Shown here: piece after piece, positions 28,613 to 43,271 of the stretch
How positions within the stretch are numbered: the stretch's first letter is position 1
How the letters are laid out: each line of letters opens with the position of its first letter
Source of the DNA: Arenicola marina
Lineage: Eukaryota; Annelida; Polychaeta; Arenicolidae
Direction: 5' to 3'
Assembly (NCBI GenBank): GCA_964019135.1
Contig: OZ025255.1
Span: forward strand, 4,526,001 to 4,590,000
Length of the DNA: 64,000 bases
Notes under the pieces: generated by a model
Seen by the model: the letters and a program-made list of their open reading frames with translations, nothing else
Database searches by the model: none
What the model was told of the DNA's origin: nothing
Translations under genes and position numbers: made by a program

Positions 28613-30728
28613 CGTCAGACTACATGTACAATGTGTCACCGCTATGACGTCAGTACTACATGTACAATGTGTCACCGCCCTGACGTCAGTACTACATGTA
28701 CAAGGTGTCACCGCCCTGGCGTCAGTACTACATGTACAATGTGTCACCGCCCTGACGTCAGTACTACATGTACACTGTGTCACCGCCCTGACGTCAGTAC
28801 TACATGTACAATGTGTCACCGCCCTGACGTCAGTACTGCATGTACAAGGTGTCACCGCCTTGACGTCAGTACTACATGTACACTGTGTCACCGCCCTGAC
28901 GTCAGTACTACATGTACACTGTGTCACCGCCCCGACGTCAGTACTACATGTACACTGTGTCACCGCCCTGACGTCAGTACTACATGTACACTGTGTCACC
29001 GCCCTGACGTCAGTACTATATGTACACTGTGTCACCGCCCTGACGTCAGTACTACATGTACACTGTGCCTGACGTCAGTACTATATGTACACTGTGTCAC
29101 CGCCCTGACGTCAGTACTACATGTACACTGTGTCACCGCCCTGACGTCAGTACTACATGTACACTGTGTCACCGCCCCGACGTCAGTACTACATGTACAC
29201 TGTGTCACCGCCCTGACGTCAGTACTGCATGTACACTGTGTCACCGCCCTGACGTCAGTACTACATGTACACTGTGTCACCGCCCCGACGTCAGTACTAC
29301 ATGTACACTGTGTCACCGCCCTGACGTCAGTACTACATGTACACTGTGTCAACGCCCTGACGTCAGTACTACATGTACACTGTGTCACCGCCCTGACGTC
29401 AGTACTACATGTACACTGTGTCACCGCCCTGACGTCAGTACTATATGCACACTGTGTCACCGCCCTGACGTCAGTACTACATGTACACTGTGTCACCGCC
29501 CTGACGTCAGTACTACATGTACACTGTGTCACCGCCCTGACGTCAGTACTACATGTACACTGTGTCACCGCCCTGACGTCAGTACTACATGTACAATGTG
29601 TCACCGCCCTGACGTCAGTACTACATGTACACTGTGTCAACGCCCTGACGTCAGTACTACATGTACACTGTGTCACCGCCCTGACGTCAGTATTACATGT
29701 ACACTGTGTCACCGCCCTGACGTCAGTACTACATGTACAAGTTGTCACCGACCTGACGTCAGTACTACATGTACACTGTGTCACCGCCCTGACGTCAGTA
29801 CTACATGTACAATGTGTCACCGCCCTGACGTCAGTACCACATGTACACTGTGTCACCGCCCTGACGTCAGTACTACATGTACAATGTGTCACCGCCCTGA
29901 CGTCAGTACTACATGTACACTGTGTCACCGCCCTGACGTCAGTACTACATGTACAATGTGTCACCGCCCTGACGTCAGTACTACATGTACACTGTGTCAC
30001 CGCCCTGACGTCAGTACTACATGTACACTGTGTCACCGCCCTGACGTCAGTACTACATGTACAATGTGTCACCGCCCTGACGTCAGTACTACATGTACAC
30101 TGTGTCACCGCCCTGACGTCAGTACTACATGTACACTGTGTCACCGCCCTGACGTCAGTACTACATGTACACTGTGTCACCGCCCTGACGTCAGTACTAC
30201 ATGTACAAGTTGTCACCGACCTGACGTCAGTACTACATGTACACTGTGTCACCGCCCTGGCGTCAGTACTACATGTACACTGTGTCACCGCCCTGACGTC
30301 AGTACTACATGTACACTGTGTCACCGCCCTGGCGTCAGTACTACATGTACAAGTTGTCACCGACCTGACGTCAGTACTACATGTACACTGTGTCACCGCC
30401 CTGGCGTCAGTACTACATGTACACTGTGTCACCGCCCTGGCGTCAGTACTACATGTACACTGTGTCACCGCCCTGACGTCAGTACTACATGTACACTGTG
30501 TCACAGCCCTGACGTCAGTACTACATGTACAATGTGTCACCGCCCTGACGTCAGTACTACATGTACACTGTGTCAAAGCCCTGGCGTCAGTACTACATGT
30601 ACACTGTGTCACCCCCCTGACGTCAGTACTACATGTACAAGGTGTCACCGCCCCGACGTCAGTACTACATGTGCAAGATGTCACCGCCCTGATGTCAGTA
30701 CTACATGTACACTGTGTCACCGCCCTGA
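28613..30728. repeat. U9, 2,116-bp unit with a 7-bp deletion
   Basis: Fifty-nine monomers minus 8 bp. A 7-bp loss of positions 27-33 (GTG joined to CCT) lies at 29067/29068, 454 bp after the marker. U10 and U11 have the same loss at the same distance. A TATATGCACAC variant lies near 29442. The terminal CACCCCCC near 30611 is shared with U8. Confidence 0.92.
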
Positions 30729-33564
30729 CGTCAGACTACATGTACAATGTGTCACCGCTATGACGTCAGTACTACATGTACAATGTGTCACCGCCCTGAC
30801 GTCAGTACTACATGTACAAGGTGTCACCGCCCTGGCGTCAGTACTACATGTACAATGTGTCACCGCCCTGACGTCAGTACTACATGTACACTGTGTCACC
30901 GCCCTGACGTCAGTACTACATGTACAATGTGTCACCGCCCTGACGTCAGTACTGCATGTACAAGGTGTCACCGCCTTGACGTCAGTACTACATGTACACT
31001 GTGTCACCGCCCTGACGTCAGTACTACATGTACACTGTGTCACCGCCCCGACGTCAGTACTACATGTACACTGTGTCACCGCCCTGACGTCAGTACTACA
31101 TGTACACTGTGTCACCGCCCTGACGTCAGTACTATATGTACACTGTGTCACCGCCCTGACGTCAGTACTACATGTACACTGTGCCTGACGTCAGTACTAT
31201 ATGTACACTGTGTCACCGCCCTGACGTCAGTACTACATGTACACTGTGTCACCGCCCTGACGTCAGTACTACATGTACACTGTGTCACCGCCCCGACGTC
31301 AGTACTACATGTACACTGTGTCACCGCCCTGACGTCAGTACTGCATGTACACTGTGTCACCGCCCTGACGTCAGTACTACATGTACACTGTGTCACCGCC
31401 CCGACGTCAGTACTACATGTACACTGTGTCACCGCCCTGACGTCAGTACTACATGTACACTGTGTCAACGCCCTGACGTCAGTACTACATGTACACTGTG
31501 TCACCGCCCTGACGTCAGTACTACATGTACACTGTGTCACCGCCCTGACGTCAGTACTATATGCACACTGTGTCACCGCCCTGACGTCAGTACTACATGT
31601 ACACTGTGTCACCGCCCTGACGTCAGTACTACATGTACACTGTGTCACCGCCCTGACGTCAGTACTACATGTACACTGTGTCACCGCCCTGACGTCAGTA
31701 CTACATGTACAATGTGTCACCGCCCTGACGTCAGTACTACATGTACACTGTGTCAACGCCCTGACGTCAGTACTACATGTACACTGTGTCACCGCCCTGA
31801 CGTCAGTATTACATGTACACTGTGTCACCGCCCTGACGTCAGTACTACATGTACAAGTTGTCACCGACCTGACGTCAGTACTACATGTACACTGTGTCAC
31901 CGCCCTGACGTCAGTACTACATGTACAATGTGTCACCGCCCTGACGTCAGTACCACATGTACACTGTGTCACCGCCCTGACGTCAGTACTACATGTACAA
32001 TGTGTCACCGCCCTGACGTCAGTACTACATGTACACTGTGTCACCGCCCTGACGTCAGTACTACATGTACAATGTGTCACCGCCCTGACGTCAGTACTAC
32101 ATGTACACTGTGTCACCGCCCTGACGTCAGTACTACATGTACACTGTGTCACCGCCCTGACGTCAGTACTACATGTACACTGTGTCACCGCCCTGACGTC
32201 AGTACTACATGTACAAGTTGTCACCGACCTGACGTCAGTACTACATGTACACTGTGTCACCGCCCTGGCGTCAGTACTACATGTACACTGTGTCACCGCC
32301 CTGACGTCAGTACTACATGTACACTGTGTCACCGCCCTGGCGTCAGTACTACATGTACAAGTTGTCACCGACCTGACGTCAGTACTACATGTACACTGTG
32401 TCACCGCCCTGGCGTCAGTACTACATGTACACTGTGTCACCGCCCTGGCGTCAGTACTACATGTACAAGAAGTCACCGCCCTGACGTCAGTACTACATGT
32501 ACACAGTGTCACCGCCCTGACGTCAGTACTACATGTACAATGTGTCGCCGCCCTGACGTCAGTACTACATGTACACTGTGTCACCGCCCTGACGTCAGTA
32601 CCACATGTACACTGTGTCACCGCCCTGACGTCAGTACTACATGTACAATGTGTCACCGCCCTGACGTCAGTACTACATGTACAATGTGTCACCGCCCTGA
32701 CGTCAGTACTACATGTACACTGTGTCACCACCCTGACGTCAGTACTACATGTACAATGTGCCACCGCCCTGACGTCAGTACCACATGTACACTGTGTCAC
32801 CGCCCTGACGTCAGTACTACATGTACAATGTGTCACCGCCCTGACGTCAGTACTACATGTACACTGTGTCACCGCCCTGACGTCAGTACTACATGTACAA
32901 TGTGTCACCGCCCTGACGTCAGTACTACATGTACACTGTGTCACCGCCCTGACGTCAGTACTACATGTACACTGTGTCACCGCCCTGACGTCAGTACTAC
33001 ATGTACACTGTGTCACCGCCCTGACGTCAGTACTACATGTACAAGTTGTCACCGACCTGACGTCAGTACTACATGTACACTGTGTCACCGCCCTGGCGTC
33101 AGTACTACATGTACACTGTGTCACCGCCCTGACGTCAGTACTACATGTACACTGTGTCACCGCCCTGGCGTCAGTACTACATGTACAAGTTGTCACCGAC
33201 CTGACGTCAGCACTACATGTACACTGTGTCACCGCCCTGGCGTCAGTACTACATGTACACTGTGTCACCGCCCTGGCGTCAGTACTACATGTACACTGTG
33301 TCACCGCCCTGACGTCAGTACTACATGTACACTGTGTCACAGCCCTGACGTCAGTACTACATGTACAATGTGTCACCGCCCTGACGTCAGTACTACATGT
33401 ACACTGTGTCAAAGCCCTGGCGTCAGTACTACATGTACACTGTGTCACCGCCCTGACGTCAGTACTACATGTACAAGGTGTCACCGCCCCGACGTCAGTA
33501 CTACATGTGCAAGATGTCACCGCCCTGATGTCAGTACTACATGTACACTGTGTCACCGCCCTGA
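30729..33564. repeat. U10, 2,836-bp unit with a 7-bp deletion
   Basis: Seventy-nine monomers minus 8 bp, exactly 20 monomers (720 bp) longer than U9. The 7-bp loss is at 31183/31184. The first part follows U9 in register. The extra length includes an AGAAGTCACC block near 32470. A private GTCAGCACTAC lies near 33208. Confidence 0.92.
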
Positions 33565-36508
33565 CGTCAGACTACATGTACAATGTGTCACCGCTATGAC
33601 GTCAGTACTACATGTACAATGTGTCACCGCCCTGACGTCAGTACTACATGTACAAGGTGTCACCGCCCTGGCGTCAGTACTACATGTACAATGTGTCACC
33701 GCCCTGACGTCAGTACTACATGTACAATGTGTCACCGCCCTGACGTCAGTACTACATGTACAATGTGTCACCGCCCTGACGTCAGTACTGCATGTACAAG
33801 GTGTCACCGCCTTGACGTCAGTACTACATGTACACTGTGTCACCGCCCTGACGTCAGTACTACATGTACACTGTGTCACCGCCCCGACGTCAGTACTACA
33901 TGTACACTGTGTCACCGCCCTGACGTCAGTACTACATGTACACTGTGTCACCGCCCTGACGTCAGTACTATATGTACACTGTGTCACCGCCCTGACGTCA
34001 GTACTACATGTACACTGTGCCTGACGTCAGTACTATATGTACACTGTGTCACCGCCCTGACGTCAGTACTACATGTACACTGTGTCACCGCCCTGACGTC
34101 AGTACTACATGTACACTGTGTCACCGCCCCGACGTCAGTACTACATGTACACTGTGTCACCGCCCTGACGTCAGTACTACATGTACACTGTGTCACCGCC
34201 CTGACGTCAGTACTATATGCACACTGTGTCACCGCCCTGACGTCAGTACTACATGTACACTGTGTCACCGCCCTGACGTCAGTACTACATGTACACTGTG
34301 TCACCGCCCTGACGTCAGTACTACATGTACACTGTGTCACCGCCCTGACGTCAGTACTACATGTACACTGTGTCACCGCCCTGACGTCAGTATTACATGT
34401 ACACTGTGTCACCGCCCTGACGTCAGTACTACATGTACAAGTTGTCACCGACCTGACGTCAGTACTACATGTACACTGTGTCACCGCCCTGACGTCAGTA
34501 CTACATGTACAATGTGTCACAGCCCTGACGTCAGTACTACATGTACAAGGTGTCACCGCCCTGACGTCAGTACTACATGTACACTGTGTCACCGCCCTGA
34601 CGTCAGTACTACATGTACAATGTGTCACAGCCCTGACGTCAGTACTACATGTACAAGGTGTCACCGCCCTGACGTCAGTACTACATGTACACTGTGTCAC
34701 CGCCCTGGCGTCAGTACTACATGTACACTGTGTCACCGCCCTGACGTCAGTACTACATGTACACTGTGTCACCGCCCTGACGTCAGTACTACATGTACAA
34801 GTTGTCACCGACCTGACGTCAGTACTACATGTACACTGTGTCACCGCCCTGACGTCAGTACTACATGTACAATGTGTCACAGCCCTGACGTCAGTACTAC
34901 ATGTACAAGTTGTCACCGACCTGACGTCAGTACTACATGTACACTGTGTCACCGCCCTGACGTCAGTACTGCATGTACACTGTGTCACCGCCCTGACGTC
35001 AGTACTACATGTACACTGTGTCACCGCCCTGACGTCAGTACTACATGTACACTGTGTCACCGCCTGGACGTCAGTACTACATGTGCACTGTGTCACCGCC
35101 CTGGCGTCAGTACTACATGTACAATGTGTCACCGCCCTGGCGTCAGTACTACATGTACACTGTGTCACCGCCCTCGCGTCAGTACTACATGTACACTGTG
35201 TCACCGCCCTGACGTCAGTACTACATGTACACTGTGTCACCGCCCTGACGTCAGTACTACATGTACACTGTGTCACCACCCTGGCGTCAGTACTACATGT
35301 ACACTGTGTCACCGCCCTGGCGTCAGTACTACATGTACAAGTTGTCACCGACCTGACGTCAGTACTACATGTACACTGTGTCACCGCCCTGGCGTCAGTA
35401 CTACATGTACACTGTGTCACCGCCCTGGCGTCAGTACTACATGTACACTGTGTCACCGCCCTGGCGTCAGTACTACATGTACAAGTTGTCACCGACCTGA
35501 CGTCAGTACTGCATGTACACTGTGTCACCGCCCTGACGTCAGTACTACATGTACAATGTGTCACCGCCCTGACGTCAGTACTACATGTACACTGTGTCAC
35601 AGCCCTGTCGTCAGTACTACATGTACAAGGTGTCACCGCCCCGACGTCAGTACTACATGTGCAAGATGTCACCGCCCCGACGTCAGTACTACATGTACAC
35701 TGTGTCACCGCCCTGGCGTCAGTACTGCATGTACACTGTGTCACCGCCCTGACGTCAGTACTACATGTACACTGTGTCACCGCCCTGACGTCAGTACTAC
35801 ATGTACACTGTATCACCGCCCTGACGTCAGTACTACATGTACACTGTGTCACCGCCCTGACGTCAGTACTACATGTACACTGTGTCACCGCCCTGGCGTC
35901 AGTACTACATGTACACTGTGTCACCGCCCTGACGTCAGTACTACATATACAAGGTGTCACAGCCCTGGCGTCAGTACTACATGTACACTGTGTCACCGCC
36001 CTGACGTCAGTACTACATGTACAAGGTGTCACCGCCCTGACGTCAGTACTACATGTACAATGTGTCACCGCCCTGACGTCAGTACTACATGTACAATGTG
36101 TCACCGCCCTGACGTCAGTACTATATGCACACTGTGTCACCGCCCTGACGTCAGTACTACATGTACACTGTGTCACCGCACTGGCGTCAGTACTACATGT
36201 ACACTGTGTCACCGCCCTGGCGTCAGTACTACATGTACACTGTGTCACCGCCCTGACGTCAGTACTACATGTACCCTGTGTCACAGCCCTGACGTCAGTA
36301 CTACATGTACAATGTGTCACCGCCCTGACGTCAGTACTACATGTACACTGTGTCACCGCCCCGACGTCAGTACTACATGTACACTGTGTCACCGCCCTGA
36401 CGTCAGTACTACATGTACAAGGTGTCACCGCCCCGACGTCAGTACTACATGTGCAAGATGTCACCGCCCTGATGTCAGTACTACATGTACACTGTGTCAC
36501 CGCCCTGA
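33565..36508. repeat. U11, 2,944-bp hybrid unit
   Basis: Eighty-two monomers minus 8 bp. The first part, including the 7-bp loss at 34019/34020, belongs with U9 and U10. From about 34,390 it becomes a different family shared with U15, U20 and U24. That family is recognised by CGCCTGGACG (35061-35070), a CATATAC monomer near 35945 and an internal GCAAGATG at 35661 with no marker behind it. The change of family inside one unit shows a recombination junction. Confidence 0.9.
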
Positions 36509-37335
36509 CGTCAGACTACATGTACAATGTGTCACCGCTATGACGTCAGTACTACATGTACAATGTGCCACCGCCCTGACGTCAGTACTACATGTACACT
36601 GTGTCACCGCCCCGACGTCAGTACTACATGTACACTGTGTCACCGCCCTGACGTCAGTACTGCATGTACAACGTGTCACCGCCCCAACGTCAGTACTACA
36701 TGTACAAGGTGTCACCGCCCTGTCGTCAGTACTACATGTACAAGCTGTCACCGCCCTGACGTCAGTACTACATGTACACTGTGTCACCGCCCTGGCGTCA
36801 GTACTACATGTACAAGAAGTCACCGCCCTGACGTCAGTACTACATGTACACAGTGTCACCGCCCTGACGTCAGTACTACATGTACACTGTGTCACCGCCC
36901 TGACGTCAGTACTACATGTACACTGTGTCACCGCCCTGGCGTCAGTACTACATGTACAAGTTGTCACCGACCTGACGTCAGTACTACATGTACACTGTGT
37001 CACCGCCCTGGCGTCAGTACTACATGTACACTGTGTCACCGCCCTGGCGTCAGTACTACATGTACACTGTGTCACCGCCCTGACGTCAGTACTACATGTA
37101 CACTGTGTCACAGCCCTGACGTCAGTACTACATGTACAATGTGTCACCGCCCTGACGTCAGTACTACATGTACACTGTGTCAAAGCCCTGGCGTCAGTAC
37201 TACATGTACACTGTGTCACCGCCCTGACGTCAGTACTACATGTACAAGGTGTCACCGCCCCGACGTCAGTACTACATGTGCAAGATGTCACCGCCCTGAT
37301 GTCAGTACTACATGTACACTGTGTCACCGCCCTGA
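36509..37335. repeat. U12, 827-bp short unit
   Basis: Twenty-three monomers minus 1 bp. It begins with AATGTGCCACC in the first monomer, then the ACGTGTC, CCCAACG and CTGTCGTCAG trio. U16, U21 and U25 start in the same way, and each follows a unit of the CGCCTGGACG family. U16 (42445-43271) has the same length and an identical translated sequence in the reverse frame. Confidence 0.92.
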
Positions 37336-38792
37336 CGTCAGACTACATGTACAATGTGTCACCGCTGTACAATGTGTCACCGCCCTGACGTCAGTACTAC
37401 ATGTACAAGGTGTCACCGCCCTGGCGTCAGTACTACATGTACAATGTGTCACCGCCCTGACGTCAGTACTACATGTACAATGTGTCACCGCCCTGACGTC
37501 AGTACTACATGTACAATGTGTCACCGCCCTGACGTCAGTACTGCATGTACAAGGTGTCACCGCCTTGACGTCAGTACTACATGTACACTGTGTCACCGCC
37601 CTGACGTCAGTACTACATGTACACTGTGTCACCGCCCCGACGTCAGTACTACATGTACACTGTGTCACCGCCCTGACGTCAGTACTACATGTACACTGTG
37701 TCACCGCCCTGACGTCAGTACTATATGTACACTGTGTCACCGCCCTGACGTCAGTACTACATGTACACTGTGTCACCGCCCTGACGTCAGTACTATATGT
37801 ACACTGTGTCACCGCCCTGACGTCAGTACTACATGTACACTGTGTCACCGCCCTGACGTCAGTACTACATGTACACTGTGTCACCGCCCCGACGTCAGTA
37901 CTACATGTACACTGTGTCACCGCCCTGACGTCAGTACTGCATGTACACTGTGTCACCGCCCTGACGTCAGTACTACATGTACACTGTGTCACCGCCCCGA
38001 CGTCAGTACTACATGTACACTGTGTCACCGCCCTGACGTCAGTACTGCATGTACAACGTGTCACCGCCCCAACGTCAGTACTACATGTACAAGGTGTCAC
38101 CGCCCTGTCGTCAGTACTACATGTACAAGCTGTCACCGCCCTGACGTCAGTACTACATGTACACTGTGTCACCGCCCTGGCGTCAGTACTACATGTACAA
38201 GAAGTCACCGCCCTGACGTCAGTACTACATGTACACAGTGTCACCGCCCTGACGTCAGTACTACATGTACAATGTGTCGCCGCCCTGACGTCAGTACTAC
38301 ATGTACACTGTGTCACCGCCCTGACGTCAGTACCACATGTACACTGTGTCACCGCCCTGACGTCAGTACTACATGTACAATGTGTCACCGCCCTGACGTC
38401 AGTACTACATGTACAATGTGTCACCGCCCTGACGTCAGTACTACATGTACACTGTGTCACCGCCCTGACGTCAGTACTACATGTACAATGTGCCACCGCC
38501 CTGACGTCAGTACTACATGTACAATGTGTCACCGCCCTGACGTCAGTACTACATGTACACTTTGTCACAGCCCTGACGTCAGTACTACATGTACAATGTG
38601 TCACCGCCCTGACGTCAGTACTACATGTACACTGTGTCAAAGCCCTGGCGTCAGTACTACATGTACACTGTGACACCGCCCTGACGTCAGTACTACATGT
38701 ACAAGGTGTCACCGCCCCGACGTCAGTACTACATGTGCAAGATGTCACCGCCCTGATGTCAGTACTACATGTACACTGTGTCACCGCCCTGA
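37336..38792. repeat. U13, 1,457-bp unit
   Basis: Forty-one monomer positions minus 19 bp, with an 18-bp loss near 37366. It pairs with U17 at an offset of 5,936 bp. A T at 38562 (CTTTGTCACAG) is a G at the matching place in U17 (44498). Both copies share the rare CTGTGACACCG near 38670 and 44606. Confidence 0.93.
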
Positions 38793-40087
38793 CGTCAGAC
38801 TACATGTACAATGTGTCACCGCTATGACGTCAGTACTACATGTACAATGTGTCACCGCCCTGACGTCAGTACTACATGTACAAGGTGTCACCGCCCTGGC
38901 GTCAGTACTACATGTACAATGTGTCACCGCCCTGACGTCAGTACTACATGTACAATGTGTCACCGCCCTGACGTCAGTACTACATGTACAATGTGTCACC
39001 GCCCTGACGTCAGTACTGCATGTACAAGGTGTCACCGCCTTGACGTCAGTACTACATGTACACTGTGTCACCGCCCTGACGTCAGTACTACATGTACACT
39101 GTGTCACCGCCCCGACGTCAGTACTACATGTACACTGTGTCACCGCCCTGACGTCAGTACTACATGTACACTGTGTCACCGCCCTGACGTCAGTACTATA
39201 TGTACACTGTGTCACCGCCCTGACGTCAGTACTACATGTACACTGTGTCACCGCCCTGACGTCAGTACTATATGTACACTGTGTCACCGCCCTGACGTCA
39301 GTACTACATGTACACTGTGTCACCGCCCTGACGTCAGTACTACATGTACACTGTGTCACCGCCCCGACGTCAGTACTACATGTACACTGTGTCACCGCCC
39401 TGACGTCAGTACTGCATGTACACTGTGTCACCGCCCTGACGTCAGTACTACATGTACACTGTGTCACCGCCCCGACGTCAGTACTACATGTACACTGTGT
39501 CACCGCCCTGACGTCAGTACTACATGTACACTGTGTCAACGCCCTGACGTCAGTAGTAAATGTACACTGTGTCACCGCCCTGACGTCAGTACTACATGTA
39601 CAAGTTGTCACCGACCTGACGTCAGTACTACATGTACACTGTGTCACCGCCCTGACGTCAGTACTACATGTACACTGTGTCACCGCCCTGGCGTCAGTAC
39701 TACATGTACAAGTTGTCACCGACCTGACGTCAGTACTACATGTACACTGTGTCACCGCCCTGGCGTCAGTACTACATGTACACTGTGTCACCGCCCTGGC
39801 GTCAGTACTACATGTACACTGTGTCACCGCCCTGACGTCAGTACTACATGTACACTGTGTCACAGCCCTGACGTCAGTACTACATGTACAATGTGTCACC
39901 GCCCTGACGTCAGTACTACATGTACACTGTGTCAAAGCCCTGGCGTCAGTACTACATGTACACTGTGTCACCGCCCTGACGTCAGTACTACATGTACAAG
40001 GTGTCACCGCCCCGACGTCAGTACTACATGTGCAAGATGTCACCGCCCTGATGTCAGTACTACATGTACACTGTGTCACCGCCCTGA
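38793..40087. repeat. U14, 1,295-bp unit
   Basis: Thirty-six monomers minus 1 bp. It pairs with U18, and the long reverse reading frames of the two (432 codons) are the same. Both carry the rare GTCAGTAGTAAATG (near 39550 and 45486), found nowhere else in the window. Confidence 0.93.
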
Positions 40088-42444
40088 CGTCAGACTACAT
40101 GTACAATGTGTCACCGCTGTACAATGTGTCACCGCCCTGACGTCAGTACTACATGTACAAGGTGTCACCGCCCTGGCGTCAGTACTACATGTACAATGTG
40201 TCACCGCCCTGACGTCAGTACTACATGTACAATGTGTCACCGCCCTGACGTCAGTACTACATGTACACTGTGTCAACGCCCTGACGTCAGTACTACATGT
40301 ACACTGTGTCACCGCCCTGACGTCAGTATTACATGTACACTGTGTCACCGCCCTGACGTCAGTACTACATGTACAAGTTGTCACCGACCTGACGTCAGTA
40401 CTACATGTACACTGTGTCACCGCCCTGACGTCAGTACTACATGTACAATGTGTCACAGCCCTGACGTCAGTACTACATGTACAAGGTGTCACCGCCCTGA
40501 CGTCAGTACTACATGTACACTGTGTCACCGCCCTGACGTCAGTACTACATGTACAATGTGTCACAGCCCTGACGTCAGTACTACATGTACAAGGTGTCAC
40601 CGCCCTGACGTCAGTACTACATGTACACTGTGTCACCGCCCTGGCGTCAGTACTACATGTACACTGTGTCACCGCCCTGACGTCAGTACTACATGTACAC
40701 TGTGTCACCGCCCTGACGTCAGTACTACATGTACAAGTTGTCACCGACCTGACGTCAGTACTACATGTACACTGTGTCACCGCCCTGACGTCAGTACTAC
40801 ATGTACAATGTGTCACAGCCCTGACGTCAGTACTACATGTACAAGTTGTCACCGACCTGACGTCAGTACTACATGTACACTGTGTCACCGCCCTGACGTC
40901 AGTACTGCATGTACACTGTGTCACCGCCCTGACGTCAGTACTACATGTACACTGTGTCACCGCCCTGACGTCAGTACTACATGTACACTGTGTCACCGCC
41001 TGGACGTCAGTACTACATGTGCACTGTGTCACCGCCCTGGCGTCAGTACTACATGTACAATGTGTCACCGCCCTGGCGTCAGTACTACATGTACACTGTG
41101 TCACCGCCCTCGCGTCAGTACTACATGTACACTGTGTCACCGCCCTGACGTCAGTACTACATGTACACTGTGTCACCGCCCTGACGTCAGTACTACATGT
41201 ACACTGTGTCACCACCCTGGCGTCAGTACTACATGTACACTGTGTCACCGCCCTGGCGTCAGTACTACATGTACAAGTTGTCACCGACCTGACGTCAGTA
41301 CTACATGTACACTGTGTCACCGCCCTGGCGTCAGTACTACATGTACACTGTGTCACCGCCCTGGCGTCAGTACTACATGTACACTGTGTCACCGCCCTGG
41401 CGTCAGTACTACATGTACAAGTTGTCACCGACCTGACGTCAGTACTGCATGTACACTGTGTCACCGCCCTGACGTCAGTACTACATGTACAATGTGTCAC
41501 CGCCCTGACGTCAGTACTACATGTACACTGTGTCACAGCCCTGTCGTCAGTACTACATGTACAAGGTGTCACCGCCCCGACGTCAGTACTACATGTGCAA
41601 GATGTCACCGCCCCGACGTCAGTACTACATGTACACTGTGTCACCGCCCTGGCGTCAGTACTGCATGTACACTGTGTCACCGCCCTGACGTCAGTACTAC
41701 ATGTACACTGTGTCACCGCCCTGACGTCAGTACTACATGTACACTGTATCACCGCCCTGACGTCAGTACTACATGTACACTGTGTCACCGCCCTGACGTC
41801 AGTACTACATGTACACTGTGTCACCGCCCTGGCGTCAGTACTACATGTACACTGTGTCACCGCCCTGACGTCAGTACTACATATACAAGGTGTCACAGCC
41901 CTGGCGTCAGTACTACATGTACACTGTGTCACCGCCCTGACGTCAGTACTACATGTACAAGGTGTCACCGCCCTGACGTCAGTACTACATGTACAATGTG
42001 TCACCGCCCTGACGTCAGTACTACATGTACAATGTGTCACCGCCCTGACGTCAGTACTATATGCACACTGTGTCACCGCCCTGACGTCAGTACTACATGT
42101 ACACTGTGTCACCGCACTGGCGTCAGTACTACATGTACACTGTGTCACCGCCCTGGCGTCAGTACTACATGTACACTGTGTCACCGCCCTGACGTCAGTA
42201 CTACATGTACCCTGTGTCACAGCCCTGACGTCAGTACTACATGTACAATGTGTCACCGCCCTGACGTCAGTACTACATGTACACTGTGTCACCGCCCCGA
42301 CGTCAGTACTACATGTACACTGTGTCACCGCCCTGACGTCAGTACTACATGTACAAGGTGTCACCGCCCCGACGTCAGTACTACATGTGCAAGATGTCAC
42401 CGCCCTGATGTCAGTACTACATGTACACTGTGTCACCGCCCTGA
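40088..42444. repeat. U15, 2,357-bp hybrid unit
   Basis: Sixty-six monomer positions minus 19 bp, with an 18-bp loss near 40118. After a short start of the U13 type it joins the CGCCTGGACG family near 40,250-40,330. It then matches U11 from about 34,390 onward at an offset of 5,936 bp, including the GCAAGATG at 41597 and CATATAC near 41880. Confidence 0.92.
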
Positions 42445-43271
42445 CGTCAGACTACATGTACAATGTGTCACCGCTATGACGTCAGTACTACATGTACAAT
42501 GTGCCACCGCCCTGACGTCAGTACTACATGTACACTGTGTCACCGCCCCGACGTCAGTACTACATGTACACTGTGTCACCGCCCTGACGTCAGTACTGCA
42601 TGTACAACGTGTCACCGCCCCAACGTCAGTACTACATGTACAAGGTGTCACCGCCCTGTCGTCAGTACTACATGTACAAGCTGTCACCGCCCTGACGTCA
42701 GTACTACATGTACACTGTGTCACCGCCCTGGCGTCAGTACTACATGTACAAGAAGTCACCGCCCTGACGTCAGTACTACATGTACACAGTGTCACCGCCC
42801 TGACGTCAGTACTACATGTACACTGTGTCACCGCCCTGACGTCAGTACTACATGTACACTGTGTCACCGCCCTGGCGTCAGTACTACATGTACAAGTTGT
42901 CACCGACCTGACGTCAGTACTACATGTACACTGTGTCACCGCCCTGGCGTCAGTACTACATGTACACTGTGTCACCGCCCTGGCGTCAGTACTACATGTA
43001 CACTGTGTCACCGCCCTGACGTCAGTACTACATGTACACTGTGTCACAGCCCTGACGTCAGTACTACATGTACAATGTGTCACCGCCCTGACGTCAGTAC
43101 TACATGTACACTGTGTCAAAGCCCTGGCGTCAGTACTACATGTACACTGTGTCACCGCCCTGACGTCAGTACTACATGTACAAGGTGTCACCGCCCCGAC
43201 GTCAGTACTACATGTGCAAGATGTCACCGCCCTGATGTCAGTACTACATGTACACTGTGTCACCGCCCTGA
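42445..43271. repeat. U16, 827-bp short unit, copy of U12
   Basis: Twenty-three monomers minus 1 bp. Same length and same order of variants as U12, including AATGTGCCACC at the start and the CCCAACG/CTGTCGTCAG pair near 42617-42663. I saw no base difference between the two. Confidence 0.92.
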
